64,000 nt of DNA, taken from Eutrigla gurnardus (lineage: Eukaryota > Chordata > Actinopteri > Perciformes > Triglidae). The DNA lies in the NCBI GenBank assembly GCA_963514095.1, contig OY741271.1, forward strand, positions 2,077,520 through 2,141,519, read 5' to 3'. Positions within the stretch are counted from its first letter, which is position 1; each line of letters opens with the position of its first letter. The notes beneath the pieces were generated by a model. It made no database searches, was not told where the DNA came from, and saw only the letters and a list, made by a program, of their open reading frames with translations. Of this stretch, positions 21,935 through 32,730 are shown in pieces. A program made the translations under genes and the position numbers.

Positions 21935-22185
21935 CCCTCTCCCAAGACTGCAACTAAGTCACCAAAACCCAGGACCCCCTCATCCAAGACTGCAACTAAG
22001 TCACCAAAACCCAGGACCCCCTCTTCCAAGACTGCAACTAAGTCACCAAAACCCAGGACCCCCTCTCCCAAGACTGCAACTAAGTCACCAAAACCCAGGA
22101 CCCCCTCTTCCAAGACTGCAACTAAGTCACCAAAACCCAGGACCCCCTCTCCCAAGACTGCAACTAAGTCACCAAAACCCAGGCG
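21935..22185 (+). repeat. 42-bp tandem repeat encoding a Pro/Lys/Thr array
   Basis: About six units of AAGACTGCAACTAAGTCACC plus CAGGACCCCCTCT-type sequence. In frame they encode a 14-residue repeat (PKTATKSPKPRTPS). Units alternate between TCTCCC and TCTTCC (Ser-Pro or Ser-Ser), which suggests a two-unit higher-order period. It lies within a 139-codon open frame between the esterase-like ORF1 and the endonuclease, so it may be a histone-H1-tail-like basic extension of ORF1. Confidence 0.85.
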
Positions 22186-22390
22186 ATCTCCCCCTCAGCA
22201 TAAACATCCACCTCCAGCAGTTCATCCCAGCTGTGACGCTGCTCACTCCCCCCCCTTATGGCCACCCCCTCCCCACCCTGACAGCAGCCCTGAATATTAC
22301 TGAGACAGAAAAGGGTTCAGCAGTAGACTGCATTATCAGCTGGACCCAAGGTCGCCTACATCAAAACATGGCACCTTCTGCATTCCTGTT

Positions 22391-24287
22391 GTGACTACTA
22401 AGAGAGTAAACATTGGGAAACTTGAACACACAGCTAACCTAAACAATCTCATTCCTGTTCTCTCAAAATCAAAGTCAACCTCAAAGCCTGTCAATAACAC
22501 CATCAGGATGGGTCTGCTAAATGTTAGGTCTCTTAATAACAAATCATTTTTAGTCAATGATTTTATTACCACTTCTAAACTTGATTTTATGTTTTTAACT
22601 GAAACATGGCTAGAACAAAATAACAGCAAGCATTCTGATCGAGACAGCACCCCCCAACTATAATTTTATTGATGTTTGTAGATCTGGGAAAAGAGGTGGA
22701 GGGGTTGCTGCTATATTTAAAAATACATTTCAGGGGAAACAGATATCACTTGGTGTTTTTCCATCATTCGAATACCTTTGTGCTGTGTTGAAATGCTCTC
22801 CCAGAGTTCTCCTGTTAATTATTTACAGGCCACCTAAATATTCATCAAATTTTTTCGATGATTTTACTGAATTATTGTCTAGCATCTCCACTGATTTTGA
22901 CTGCCTAGTTATAACTGGTGACTTTAATTTTCATATTGATGATTTGAATGACAAGGGTGCAAAAGAACTTTTTAATATTCTAGACACATTTGACCTTTCT
23001 CAACATGTGAAAGAGGCTACTCATTGTAAGGGAAACACCCTGGACCTGATTATCACAAAACGTCTCAATGTTTCGAAAGGATCAAAGGATTTCGACCTTT
23101 TCATAGCACCGAGACGGCCCTTATTAAAGTTGTAAATGACATCCGTCTTAACACAGACTGGCAAAACTTCAATATTAATGCTATTAGACCTCAGTGCTGC
23201 ATTTGACACTGTCGACCACTCAATACTTTTGGACAGGTTGGAAAACTGGGTGGGGCTCTCAGGCACAGTCTTAAGCTGGTTCAAGTCATATCTACAAGAT
23301 AGGAACTATTTTGTTTCTATTGGCGACTTTGTATCAGAACCTACCAATGTAACGTGTGGAGTCCCCAAAGGTTCAATCTTGGGGCCGACTTTATTCAACA
23401 TCTACATGCTCCCACTAGGACAAATCATGCAAAATAATAACATTGACCACCATTGCTATGCCGATGACACCCAAATCTATGTAGCACTATCACCAAACGA
23501 CTATCGCCCCATAGATCTTCTGTGCCAGTGCATTGAGCAAGTCAAAGACTGGATGTGCCAAAACTTCCTACAACTAAATGAGGACAAAACTGAGATGATT
23601 GTTTTTGGTGCTAAAAAAGAAAGGTTTAAAGTAATTCAGCACCTTCACTCTCTGTCCCTGAAAACCTCAAACAAAGCCAGAAACCTTGGGGTTATTATGG
23701 ATTCTGATTTACATTTCGACAGTCACATTAAATCAGTAACAAAATCAGCCTACTATCACCTCAAAAATTTAGCAAGACTTAGAGGGCTCATGTCAGCTCA
23801 AGACTTAGAAAAACTTGTACATGCCTTTATTACTAGTAGGCTAGACTACTGTAATGGTCTCCTTGCAGGTCCTAAAAAAAAACTGTCAGGCAGCTACAGC
23901 TTGTTCAGAACGCTGCTGCTAGAGTTCTTACAAAGACCAAAAAATGTGAGCACATCACACCAATTATTAAATCCTTACATTGGCTCCCTGTAAGTCAGAG
24001 GATTGATTTAAAAAATCCTCCTGCTCACATATAAATCACTACATGGTCTAGGGCCGAAGTATATCACTGATATGCTCCCACTACATAAGCCTTCTAGACC
24101 ACTAAGATCTTCTGAGACCAATCTGTTAGTGATTCCCAGAGTAAACAACAATCACGGGAGAGCATCATTTAGTCACTATGCAACAAATAGCTGGAATAAA
24201 CTTCCTGAAGATGTAAGACTTGCCCCAACTCTGACCACTTTTAAAACTAGACTGAAAACTTTTATGTTCACCATAGCTTTCTGCTAA
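22391..24287 (+). pseudogene. L2-B ORF2 (AP endonuclease + reverse transcriptase), deleted
   Basis: Endonuclease segments occur at 22391-22663 (MGLLNVRSLNNKSFLVNDF, FLTETWLE) and 22785-23080 (LLLIIYRPPKYSSNFFDDF, VITGDFNFHID, GNTLDLIITKRLNVS). The frame then jumps into the RT finger region, losing about 1 kb present in the minus copy. RT at 23136-23993 is open for 285 codons with LLDLSAAFDTVDHSIL, CGVPKGSILGPTLFNIYM and CYADDTQIYVAL (YADD box). A frame change near 23870 separates the C-terminal part (24072-24287, NSWNKLPEDVRLAPTLTTFK). Confidence 0.85.
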
Positions 24288-25252
24288 ATCTTTTAATGTC
24301 TGCACATAATTTTTAATTATTGCAAATATGTTTTTATTCTCATTGTCTTTCTGTAATGCATTTTAATTGTGCCTTTATTTTCTTTTAATTCTTCTTCTTC
24401 TTTTTTCACTTTGTTGTATGACATGTCATGATGTGAAGCACTTTGAGTCTGCCTTGTGTATGAAATGTGCTATACAAATAAAGTTGCCTTGCCTAAAATG
24501 CATGGCAGCCAGGTAAAGTCTGGTTGAGTAATGGAAACAAAAAATAGCATAATCTGTACACATTGTCACTTGTTCTAACTAACTAAAGTTTAACTTGCCT
24601 GCACAGCATTCCAAGAAATGGAAAGACAACATTTTTCGGTGCAAATCGGAGGATGGTGCTGTGGAAGACTCCAAAGATGACCTCTGGTGGTGCAGGTTCA
24701 TTTTAGCAACATCCTTCAGAATCCTCTTGTTCGTCATGACTTTTTCTAGCTTGTAGAAGGCAGGAGTTCCTACAAAGGACATAAACATGTATTATACGTG
24801 ATAATGCGGTTTGATTAACATAGTTGAATGATTAGGTCAGACAAACACTTTTAGAGAATATTTGTCCTTGATCATTATGGGAAGTGGAGTTATGTGATTG
24901 GGAAGTATTGGACCTGCTGACCTGCTACAAGCCATTTTGTGTGGTCCCTGGATTGCCGCAGTGGATGTAAAATTGGAAAATGGAAAATTGGATGGGAATG
25001 TCCTGGACATGGTTCATAATGAACATCCATTTCGCCACTCGCTCAGGTCCGGTTGCTGATGGTTCTTTATGCTCCGCATCCACTGGAGAAGTTTCACATA
25101 GTCCTTCGTCTTTGCAACCACATCAAGTTTCTTTGACATTCCTAGAAAAACACATTACTTTAGTTTATCTTCATACAACTTTCCATAATAAAATACTATC
25201 CAACAGGAATATATGAATTGTACACCTAAAATAAATGCATGCGTTACACTAA

Positions 25253-25837
25253 CCCCCAATTTCCACTGCATGCGTCTCCGCTGTGTGGCGTCTCCACCAC
25301 GCCAGCGGAGCAGATACGTTTCACTTTAGTCTATGGGTGAATCCCCACCAGGTCCGCTGCGCTGCGTCTCCGCTGCGTCTCGGCTCCGGCAGTCCGCTGC
25401 TCTCCGCAACAAATACGCAGGTCTTCTATTTCTGGCGGATGCTGGACCACGGCGCAGCAATTCAGCACAGAGCAAACAGGAAGTTCGGTACATACTCAAC
25501 AATAAAACATCCAGTTACTTCAAAATAAAACACTTGTGTTAATAAAACCTCTTGACGACGGATCATATTTCAGTTAACTACGTCACAAAAACGTCAGAAT
25601 GGGTGGGGCCAGGTACGGAGTCAACAGGTCAGAGGTTTTCAGAGTTCTTTAACTGCAGTCTCGCACGATTACGTATTGTCGCGAGGTCTCGCGGCGTCAC
25701 AGTCGTTCTGCCGGACTGCGCCGTGGCGGACTCAAACGCATCCTGTGGGGATTGGCGGACGGCGGACCGAAGCTGGATCGGAGACGCACCGCAGCGGAGA
25801 CGCATGCAGTGGAGACGCATGCAGTGGAAATTGGGCG
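25253..25837. mobile_element. Harbinger-like MITE in the Kolobok intron
   Basis: A 585-bp unit between TAA repeats (25250-25252 and 25838-25840). Inverted termini read CCCAATTTCCACTGCATGCG at both ends, followed by GC-rich sequence with repeated GTCTCCGCTG. No coding capacity. It separates two exons of the host transposase remnant. Confidence 0.8.
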
Positions 25838-26166
25838 TAAAAGTAGGGAGTATGTTCACTCACGTACAATAGCCTCATACCTATTTCGATCGGTCTGTTA
25901 ACCCATGCATTTATGTGTTGTCTTGTAAACATAAGTAAATATACATTTCTTGATGTGCCAGACATCATAGAATTGGGTGACGTTGCACTCCCTCAGGTAT
26001 TTCTGGATTTGTGGATGCCGGTCTGTGACGATGCAATCCAGAGTGACACCTTGTTCCTCCAACCGGTCGAGAGACTCCTCTTCAGACCTTCTTTCTCCAT
26101 GTGGTAGCTTCCACCGACCTCATTACCCATGTCATAAAAATACATGTAGAATACGTACATACAATA

Positions 26167-27799
26167 CAGGTGCTGGTCAACGAATTAGAATAATTTGAAA
26201 TAGTGCAATCATTAAATTCTTTGAATGCATTTTTTGTGCAGAAAGCAAATCAGGTGTTCACCGCACCTGTCCTACTCGTTAGACTAATCACAGAACTCGT
26301 TACCTGTAAAAATTTTGCTCAGCTGAGCTTTCCAAAAGGCCCATTTAGGCCATTTAACTGTGACACTGTTGTTTTATTGAATTAGAATAATGGAGAAACC
26401 GTTTCATTGAATTAGAATAATTTTTATTATAATTAGAATCATCACTTTCTCAGTATTTTGTGGCTGCCCCCTTGGCTTGTAGGACTGCCTGAAGTCTCCG
26501 CGGCATCGATTTGACCAGCTTGTCGCAAGTTTCCGCACTCACAGCTTCCCAGGCAGTGGCGATGTTCTGCTTCAGTTGGTCCAGCGTAGTAGGCTTTCTG
26601 TCGCGAATTTTCCGCTTGACGATGGCCCAAAGGTTTTCAATGACATTGAGGTCAGGCGAGTTGGCCGGCCATGCCAAAACTTCAAGCTGTTTTTTAGTGA
26701 ACCAATCTTTGGTCGACTTTGCCGCATGAGCCGGTGCAAGATCCTGTTGAAATATGAAGTCTTCTTCGCCGAACTGTTCCTCAACAGTCGGAATCAGGAA
26801 CGTTTCCAGAACATCTTGATATACGGCAGCATTGACAGTCGTCTTGAGGAAGCAGAGTCTCCCTACACCTCGAGCGGACATGCATCCCCAGACCATAACG
26901 CTCTGGGGAAACTTGACGGATCTTTTCATGCACTCGTGGTTGTAGGTTTCGCCACCACGACGCCAGACACGAGGACCTTGGTCACCGAAGGAGATGCAGA
27001 AGCGTGATTCGTCACTGAAGACCACTTTCTGCCAGTCTTCAGCAGTCCACTCGACGTGTTCTTTGGCCCACTTCAGCCGTTTCTCCATTTGTTTCTTGTT
27101 CAGCATCGGTTTTACTGCTGGAACGCGAGATTTGAAGCCGAGTTCGCGCAGACGACGGTAAGTGGTTGATCTGGAGACGTCAGCGCCGGTCTGCTTGTTC
27201 CACAAGTCGGTGAGCTCGGAAGTGGACTTGAACCGGTTGCTGACTGCGATCTTTCTCAGCTGCTTGTTGTCGCGAGCAGAAGTTTTTCGGACGCCGGAAC
27301 AGTTGGTGCGCTTGCTGCAGTTTTTCTTGAGAGCTTTGCAGACGGAAGACTGGCTGATGCCGAGCTGCTCAGCAATTTTAGTTTGGGTCAAGCCTTGTTG
27401 GCGAAGGGCTTGAATTTGAGCCACTATTCCGGTTGAGAGGTCGCGCTGCTTACCCATGATTGATTTTACAACTTAGAAATTCTACTCAACCCTGACTTTA
27501 TACTGCACAGTGAACACTCTTCACAGAAAACAAAAATTCGAGCATTTATTCTAATTCAATGAAACGGTTTCTCCATTATTCTAATTCAATAAAACAACAG
27601 TGTCACAGTTAAATGGCCTAAATGGGCCTTTTGGAAAGCTCAGCTGAGCAAATTTTTTACAGGTAACGAGTTCTGTGATTAGTCTAACGAGTAGGACAGG
27701 TGCGGTGAACACCTGATTTGCTTTCTGCACAAAAAATGCATTCAAAGAATTTAATGATTGCACTATTTCAAATTATTCTAATTCGTTGACCAGCACCTG
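26167..27799 (-). mobile_element. Complete Tc1-like transposon with 254-bp IR/DR termini
   Basis: TA-flanked (26165-26166 and 27800-27801), 1633 bp. The terminal inverted repeats 26167-26420 and 27546-27799 are 254 bp long and differ, as far as I can see by eye, at one position (AAAAATTTTG versus AAAAAATTTG). Each TIR carries GAATTAGAATAAT near its outer end and twice near its inner end, the inverted-repeat/direct-repeat layout used by Sleeping Beauty-type Tc1 elements for transposase binding. The near-identical TIRs and the open transposase suggest recent insertion. It lies in an intron of the Kolobok-like remnant. Confidence 0.93.
26450..27457 (-). CDS. Tc1/mariner transposase, DD34E, apparently intact
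   Basis: A 335-residue protein, the normal length for Tc1 transposases, which cut and paste their element at TA sites. An N-terminal helix-turn-helix (residues about 10-45, QIQALRQQGLTQTKIAEQLG) and a second DNA-binding fold (about 65-110) precede the RNase H-like catalytic core. Catalytic residues are visible: D149 in VVFSDESRF, D239 in FIFQQDLAPAH and E274 in SPDLNVIENLW, with exactly 34 residues between the second D and E. The usual GRPR hook between the two DNA-binding folds is not evident. The C terminus has the family signature MPRRLQAVLQAKG. The start is the first ATG after the right TIR, in AATCATGGGT context; the stop is TGA at 26450. No stops or frameshifts are seen. Confidence 0.93.
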   Translation of the reverse strand: MGKQRDLSTGIVAQIQALRQQGLTQTKIAEQLGISQSSVCKALKKNCSKRTNCSGVRKTSARDNKQLRKIAVSNRFKSTSELTDLWNKQTGADVSRSTTYRRLRELGFKSRVPAVKPMLNKKQMEKRLKWAKEHVEWTAEDWQKVVFSDESRFCISFGDQGPRVWRRGGETYNHECMKRSVKFPQSVMVWGCMSARGVGRLCFLKTTVNAAVYQDVLETFLIPTVEEQFGEEDFIFQQDLAPAHAAKSTKDWFTKKQLEVLAWPANSPDLNVIENLWAIVKRKIRDRKPTTLDQLKQNIATAWEAVSAETCDKLVKSMPRRLQAVLQAKGAATKY

Positions 27800-28195
27800 T
27801 ACAGTTAACAAGTGTTATGTATATTGTGGAAAATAATACTGTAATAATATGTTGAAATTTAGTTTCTTCATACTCACCTGAACCAACTGAATATCAACAG
27901 TATTGGTCTTGAGGTCCGTCATGGTCTAGCTTCCAAACTTTGCAGAGTGGCCTGAAAATATTCATGCCTTACATTACTTCATGTATGGTATGATAGCATA
28001 TATTGATTCAGTGCATGTCATAGGTTTTTAAAGCACCCTCACACACAAAACACTTGAATATACAAAGTCAATAACAGAAATACCTGGAGAGTCAGCCCTC
28101 ATGTCACCACCAACTATGCGTAGTCATCTTCACGGAGCTGCTGCAGTATGACTCCTTGTGAAGATTTCCATTTTTTTAAACTTTCTTTTTTATTA

Positions 28196-29703
28196 AAAAG
28201 AAAAAAGAACAGGCACTCAGGTGAATTTGAAAAAGTTAAAAACCCTTTATTTTAGTGGGTAATTTAAAAAAAAACACCAACGCGTGTCAGCTTGCGCCTT
28301 CCTCAGGGTGTATGCAGACAAGAGACACATCCCAGTAATTATAATACAATCAAGTTCAGCTGCGAATCCTTAGATCTGTGCAGTGCTCCTCCTGGCCTGC
28401 GGGAGGACCATGCAGGAGCACTTTAGTAGCACCATCAGGGACCTGAAGAAATTCTACTTCTAAAAAAATCACAGTCAATAGACAGACTTATTTGACCAAT
28501 AACAAAATTAAAATCTAACAATCTAACATAAACCATGGAATTTAACATGGAGACCATACAGAAAATAATGTAACTCAATGAACAAAAACACCCAAATAGT
28601 CCAACTGAATATAAAGACAAAACATAAAGAGGCAATGCAAAAGTGTGAGTAATAATGTAAACATAATGTAGAAAAACAAATAAGGATGTCAAATCATTAC
28701 ACAACAAAAATATATTTATCACAAAAACGATAAGAGGTCAAAATCTTCATTGAGGCCAGGAAAGCAAGTGGCCTTCGGGGAATGAATCCAGTAAGCCTCT
28801 CTCTGTTTGGCCATGGGATAATTCATATTCCTTATTCGAATGGCATATTTATGCTCCGCCACTCTGTACCTCAATCTTCTGTTAGTAAGGCCTATATAGA
28901 AACAGCCACAGATACATTCAAGTCGGTACACAATATGAGTGGTGTTACAATTTATGAAACTGGAAATAGAATACATTTGGTTGCTAAACACATCTCTAAA
29001 AGTGTCCGTTTTAACCATGTTTTCACAGCATCTACAGTTACAACAACGAAAGTTGCCCTTTGGTCTACACAGCCAGGTGTCTGGCTTGTGAGCAGGAAGA
29101 TAACTCCTCACTAATTTATCCTTGATGGTGGGGGCCCTTCTAAAATTGATGCCCGGCGGTTCAGGGAATACCTCTTTTAAAGAAGGGTCACTCTCAATGA
29201 TATCCCAGTTTTTCTTGATAATGTGTTTGATCTGGACAGCTTCTTTGCTGTAGCGAGTGACAAAATAGGGTTTCTGAACTTGTTCCTGTTTAGGTTTAAG
29301 GCTAAGCAACTCCTTCCTCTCCAGTGATAAAGCCCTATGATGAGCCTGAGTAAGAAGCTCAGATTTATACCCTCTCTGTCTAAAACGCTGCTGCATGTCC
29401 ATGGACTGATATAAATCCTGATCAGTATCAGTACGTCTTAATCTTTGCAATTGTCCATAAGGGATATTCTTAATGAGCCATGGGGGGTGAAAACTGTCTG
29501 CATGCAATACAGCATTGCGGTCGGTTTTCTTTCTAAAGATGGACCTGTGCAAGTATCATGGTCATCTTTTGAGATCTGCAGGTCCAAAAAATTGATGACC
29601 TTTAGGTCATATTCTAAGCTCAGCTTCAGGTTTTTGTTCAAATTGTTCACATAGACATGGAAATCCAGGAGCTCTTCTTCTGACCCAGAAAATAATAAAA
29701 TTA
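28196..29703 (-). pseudogene. Penelope-like element with GIY-YIG endonuclease, 5'-truncated
   Basis: The minus-strand frame 28719-29552 (277 codons) begins after the reverse transcriptase. It contains RNAVLHADSFHPPWLIKNIPYG, typical of the RT-EN linker of Penelope-like elements, a Cys cluster (CCNCRCCENM) and the GIY-YIG endonuclease: THIVYRLECICGCFYIGLT with the Arg-containing RLRYRVAEH. The end of RT (FLDLQISKDDHD) is upstream in another frame (29438-29650). A 14-bp direct repeat TTTCTTTTTTATTA at 28182-28195 and 29704-29717 looks like the target duplication. Most of RT is missing and the frame shifts near 29545. A degenerate hammerhead-like motif lies near the 3' end. Confidence 0.88.
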
Positions 29704-29729
29704 TTTCTTTTTTATTAGTTTTTCAGCTG

Positions 29730-29945
29730 CATGGTGGTGTAGTGGGTAGCACTGTCAACTCACAGCAAGAGTGTCCCGGGTTCGATTCTCGGGTCTGGCC
29801 CGGGTTCCTTGTGTGTGGAGTTTTCATGTTCTCCAAGTGTAAGCGTGGGTTCTCTCCGGGTTCTCCGGCTTCCTCCCACAGTCCAAAGACATGTAGGATA
29901 GACCCTGAATACATGATAAGCAGTAGACAATGGATGGATGGAAAT
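29730..29945 (+). mobile_element. tRNA-like SINE with GGAT tail
   Basis: Starts with a box-A-like TGGTGTAGTGGGTAGCAC and a box-B-like GGGTTCGATTC, as in tRNA-derived SINEs. A conserved middle GCTTCCTCCCACAGTCC and tail AATGGATGGATGG follow, the tail shared with RTE/Rex3-type LINEs. It lies between the Penelope insertion and a Kolobok exon. Confidence 0.75.
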
Positions 29946-30239
29946 GTACTGATATTTTAGTAACTCACGAAATGTTGAGGCTGTCACATTTTTGGCCGAC
30001 TCTGCAGGGTCATATGTGGCATCAAGCTCTTCTGAAGTCAAGGAAGAGCTGCCCTCCAAAGTATCCTCCTCCTCTACCAGATCCAGGCGAGCTCATTTTG
30101 ATGGTCTCCTTATTGAAGTGGATGTCAAACAGGTCTGCTGGAACCATGGCTGTGCCAACACCAAAGTCCTTGTAGGACACATTAGCCTGGGTAGCTGTAA
30201 CAGAGTTGTATGGAGGAATGAAACCCATGATATCACATA

Positions 30240-31044
30240 CTGTAAATCCTCTAATACTGGCCTGTATTCTATTACCGGCCGGTCTCTAATATTGGCCGGT
30301 CTTGCTGTCGGCGGAGTTAAATAACGGCCGGTCTCTAATGGAGGCCGGGGCAAGTGTCCACAGGCAGCGTTATTTCCACGCTTCCCATTCATTGGCAGCC
30401 GTGCAATGCCTTCGTGTCGCAGATATTTTGGCTGAAGCTATATTAGAGGATTTACAGTATGTAAGAGGCCCTACAATGCATTCGGCTCCCGCAAGCTCTC
30501 GAAAATCTTTTAAACTGACTGTTGTCGATCTAAAATAAAGACAGATTCAGAAACTGCATAGCTTATTTCTCGCATAAAATGTTTTCAGAAACACATTTCG
30601 GTGAACTATTGTCGTAAAATAAGAGAAAGTTTCCAAACGAGCCGCCATGATGGTCGGTTTGAAATCCGGGAGCAGACAGGACAGCTGTGAAAGCGATCGT
30701 CCAATCAGGTGCAGCCATGAAGTGTGCCCGTGATTGTATGAAGGAGAGCGCCTGTCAATCATCCTCCTAGTGGCAGCCCACCAAGCGTGCAATACTGGCA
30801 AGCGGTAAACGTTGTTTACCGTAATATGGCAGCTGCGGAGCCAAAGAGGAGATTTTTTCAATAAATGAACCTATTTTTTATAGGTTCAAATAGACACATT
30901 TGTTTTTATTCATTCTACTGGTAGTCCGTTTTGCTCAAATAGAAATAGGGGCCTGTCTCTTATTCTGGCCTCCTTCCAATAAAGGCCTAGGCCGTGATGC
31001 ACTTGAGTAAATAAAGGCCCGGGCCTATATTAGAGGATTTATGG
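30240..31044. mobile_element. TA-flanked MITE inside a Kolobok exon
   Basis: The host sequence ATGATATCACATA / AGAAATACACATCTGCAC is continuous in the second Kolobok copy (36810-36840). Here it is separated by about 805 bp that begin CTGTAAATCCTCTAATAC and end TATTAGAGGATTTATGG, an inverted pair, with TA at both edges (30238-30239, 31045-31046). This fits a Tc1/mariner-type MITE. Its interior contains scrambled pieces of the inverted-arm MITE of 32-410. Confidence 0.7.
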
Positions 31045-31698
31045 TAGTAGAAATACACATCTGCACGACTACTAGTAGTTGCTGTTTTGCTGTTAAACCT
31101 GCTCTAAAGTAGGCTACATGTCAGGCTACACACCTTTACTTGGGTAAGGAGCCTGTAGAGTCCTCCCAGACAGGTGAGTGCCAACAGTACGCTGCTGTGG
31201 TGGGTTGGTGTGGCCGGCAGAGGCCCTCGGTGTGGGACGCTGATGTCCACTGCTGCTCTGTAAGCAGACAGTTAGAGTTTACAACTACATCTGAAATGTG
31301 GAATAAGTTACTATTTCACTATAACTGATGTTGTGACCGGCCAAAAGCTTGTAAAATCCCTTTGTTAGCGGTGCAAAAACGGTTTGTTCTTTTGATGGTG
31401 TCTTCGCATAGGCATGTATAAACAAGCACTGATCAGCTGATCTTGCTGCCACTTGCGCTAGCCGCTAGCACATTCATGCTACAAAAGTTCCCAAGCAAAC
31501 TGATCTCTAGGCATTATGTTCACGTTGGAATAGCCCCTCGCAGTACTACGTAACGTTAACGGTCTTCAATATCAATACAATGTAAGCTTTTCGCGCAACA
31601 TGCCAACGCTAACTTTAGAAGGTAATTCGGCAGGGTAAACTGTAATACGGTGTCTGTGATTGGCTCTCGGACTGTCGGTATTGGTCCAACCTTTAGCC

Positions 31699-31938
31699 TC
31701 AGGTTAGAGGCATATCCTGAGCTGTATATCCTGGGCTGTACCGACTAAAGTTGTCAAAGCTCCTGTCGGTGAAGTGCGTAGCACACAAACATTTTCGGAC
31801 GCGTATGGACACATTTCCATCGTAGATGAAGTTCATCCACCGGGCCTTGAGATGCTCCGACGATGGGAGTAAATATCGGCAATTGTGCTGAATGCTGCAG
31901 TCAAGGACTGCACAACTCGCTCTCTTTGATTTTGGCAT
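31699..31938 (-). pseudogene. THAP-domain exon of the Kolobok-like remnant
   Basis: An 80-codon frame beginning MPKSKRASCAVLDCSIQ. It shows the C2CH pattern of THAP fingers: CAVLDC, then WMNF, then CLCATHF. THAP fingers bind element ends in P- and Kolobok-group transposases. The stop codon lies where an intron would be expected. A decayed relative is at 37399-37662. Confidence 0.7.
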
Positions 31939-32099
31939 TTTTGGTTTACTGGTTTATCACACTGACAGCTAACGAGGTATATATGGGGATTATGTGGGCG
32001 GGACCACACAGCTGGAGCGGGTTCTAATGAGCCAAGATAACCCATATAAGGCACACGGGTCCAGAAGAAATTCGCCGCTGACGTCATTTAGTGCACATT

Positions 32100-32262
32100 A
32101 CAGTGGACGCAATGTACCGCAACGCAAAATTTCGAGTAAACCGGAAAACGTGGTGCGGAATCGTTAAGAAGAATCGATAACGTTGGAGGCGTAGGATTCC
32201 GATGGAATTGGTTAGTTGGAGCCGGTTCTGAGTAGGAACCAGTTCTCGATTCCCACCCCTAG
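32100..32262 (-). mobile_element. hAT terminus fragment (TAGGGGTGGGAATCG type)
   Basis: Reading the minus strand from 32262: TAGGGGTGGGAATCGAGAAC, then repeats of AACTGGTTCC / AACCGGCTCC and AACGATTCCGC. This matches the terminal structure of a common fish hAT family. The other end is not visible. Confidence 0.5.
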
Positions 32263-32730
32263 GCTCCATCCAAAGTGGGGTGGATGCCATCTCTCCTCAT
32301 CAGACCAGGTTTTCCTCAGAAAGGCTGCCAATTATCAAGGAAGCCCACATCGTTATCGGGGACACCACCTCGACAGCCACAGACAGTGGTGGAAAGATGA
32401 CATGCGGCTATACTTGTCATCACTAGTAAAGTTTGGCAGGGGAACTACATTTATTACATGTACTCTTATCAGTAAAGGAGGCGGAGAAGTAGCTAAACAT
32501 TAGACACACTGGGCAGGAGAGAACAGAAGGAGGACAGGGAAAGAGAGAAGCCGTCGTAGCTGCTAGTTTAGCTGTTGCACTAAAGTAGCTAACAGAGATA
32601 GCGAGTAAACAACTGCAAATTTAGCGAGAAGGCAACTTAGAAAATGAGCGATGTGTCTGCTGAAGCAGAGATAGCGTGTGTTTAAGCTTAAAGATGGAGT
32701 CTACGATTTTTCACTTGAGCCAAACTCAAG
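32263..32730. other. Unassigned repeat-like sequence
   Basis: Includes ACAGTGGTGGAAAGATGACA followed by GTAAAGTTTGG (32386-32440), resembling the start of a dispersed fish repeat, and a stretch (32265-32385) with exon-like composition but no long frame. No gene supported. Confidence 0.3.

Larger units (their letters stand above)
20317..24494 (+). mobile_element. L2-type LINE (family B), plus copy, near full length
   Basis: About 4.2 kb with a 5' UTR (20317-20657), ORF1, ORF2 and a 3' UTR ending in a TTGCCTTGCCT tail. A possible target duplication TGGCAGtC / TGGCAGcC lies at 20309-20316 and 24503-24510. Compared with the minus copy it lacks about 1 kb between endonuclease and reverse transcriptase (junction near 23080). 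It is non-autonomous. Confidence 0.8.
24580..32095 (-). pseudogene. Kolobok-like THAP transposase gene remnant, exon-intron type
   Basis: Exons read right to left. A THAP finger (31699-31938) has CAVLDC, WMNF and CLCATHF. 29960-30240 encodes MGFIPPYNSVTATQANVSYK to ELDATYDPAESAKNVTASTF. Near 28090-28120 lies VVVT-GLTLQ/GDMRADSPG. 27888-27950 encodes KFGS-TMTDLKTNTVDIQLVQ with a GT donor. The catalytic-core exon (25945-26120) encodes GNEVGGSYHMEKEGLKRSL, LDCIVTDRHPQIQKYL and FYDVWHIKK; 25000-25141 encodes KKLDVVAKTKDYVKLLQWMRS; 24590-24785 encodes GTPAFYKLEKVMTNKRILKD. At least one in-frame stop (after KFGS) and frameshifts are present. The family name rests on THAP plus this core and on the TTAA-flanked relative at 35164-43885. 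Introns host several later insertions. Confidence 0.65.

Noticed and set aside
26203..27763. Two identical 60-codon frames at 26203-26385 and 27581-27763
   Set aside because: They lie inside the two terminal inverted repeats of the Tc1 element, so their identity reflects the TIRs and not a duplicated gene.
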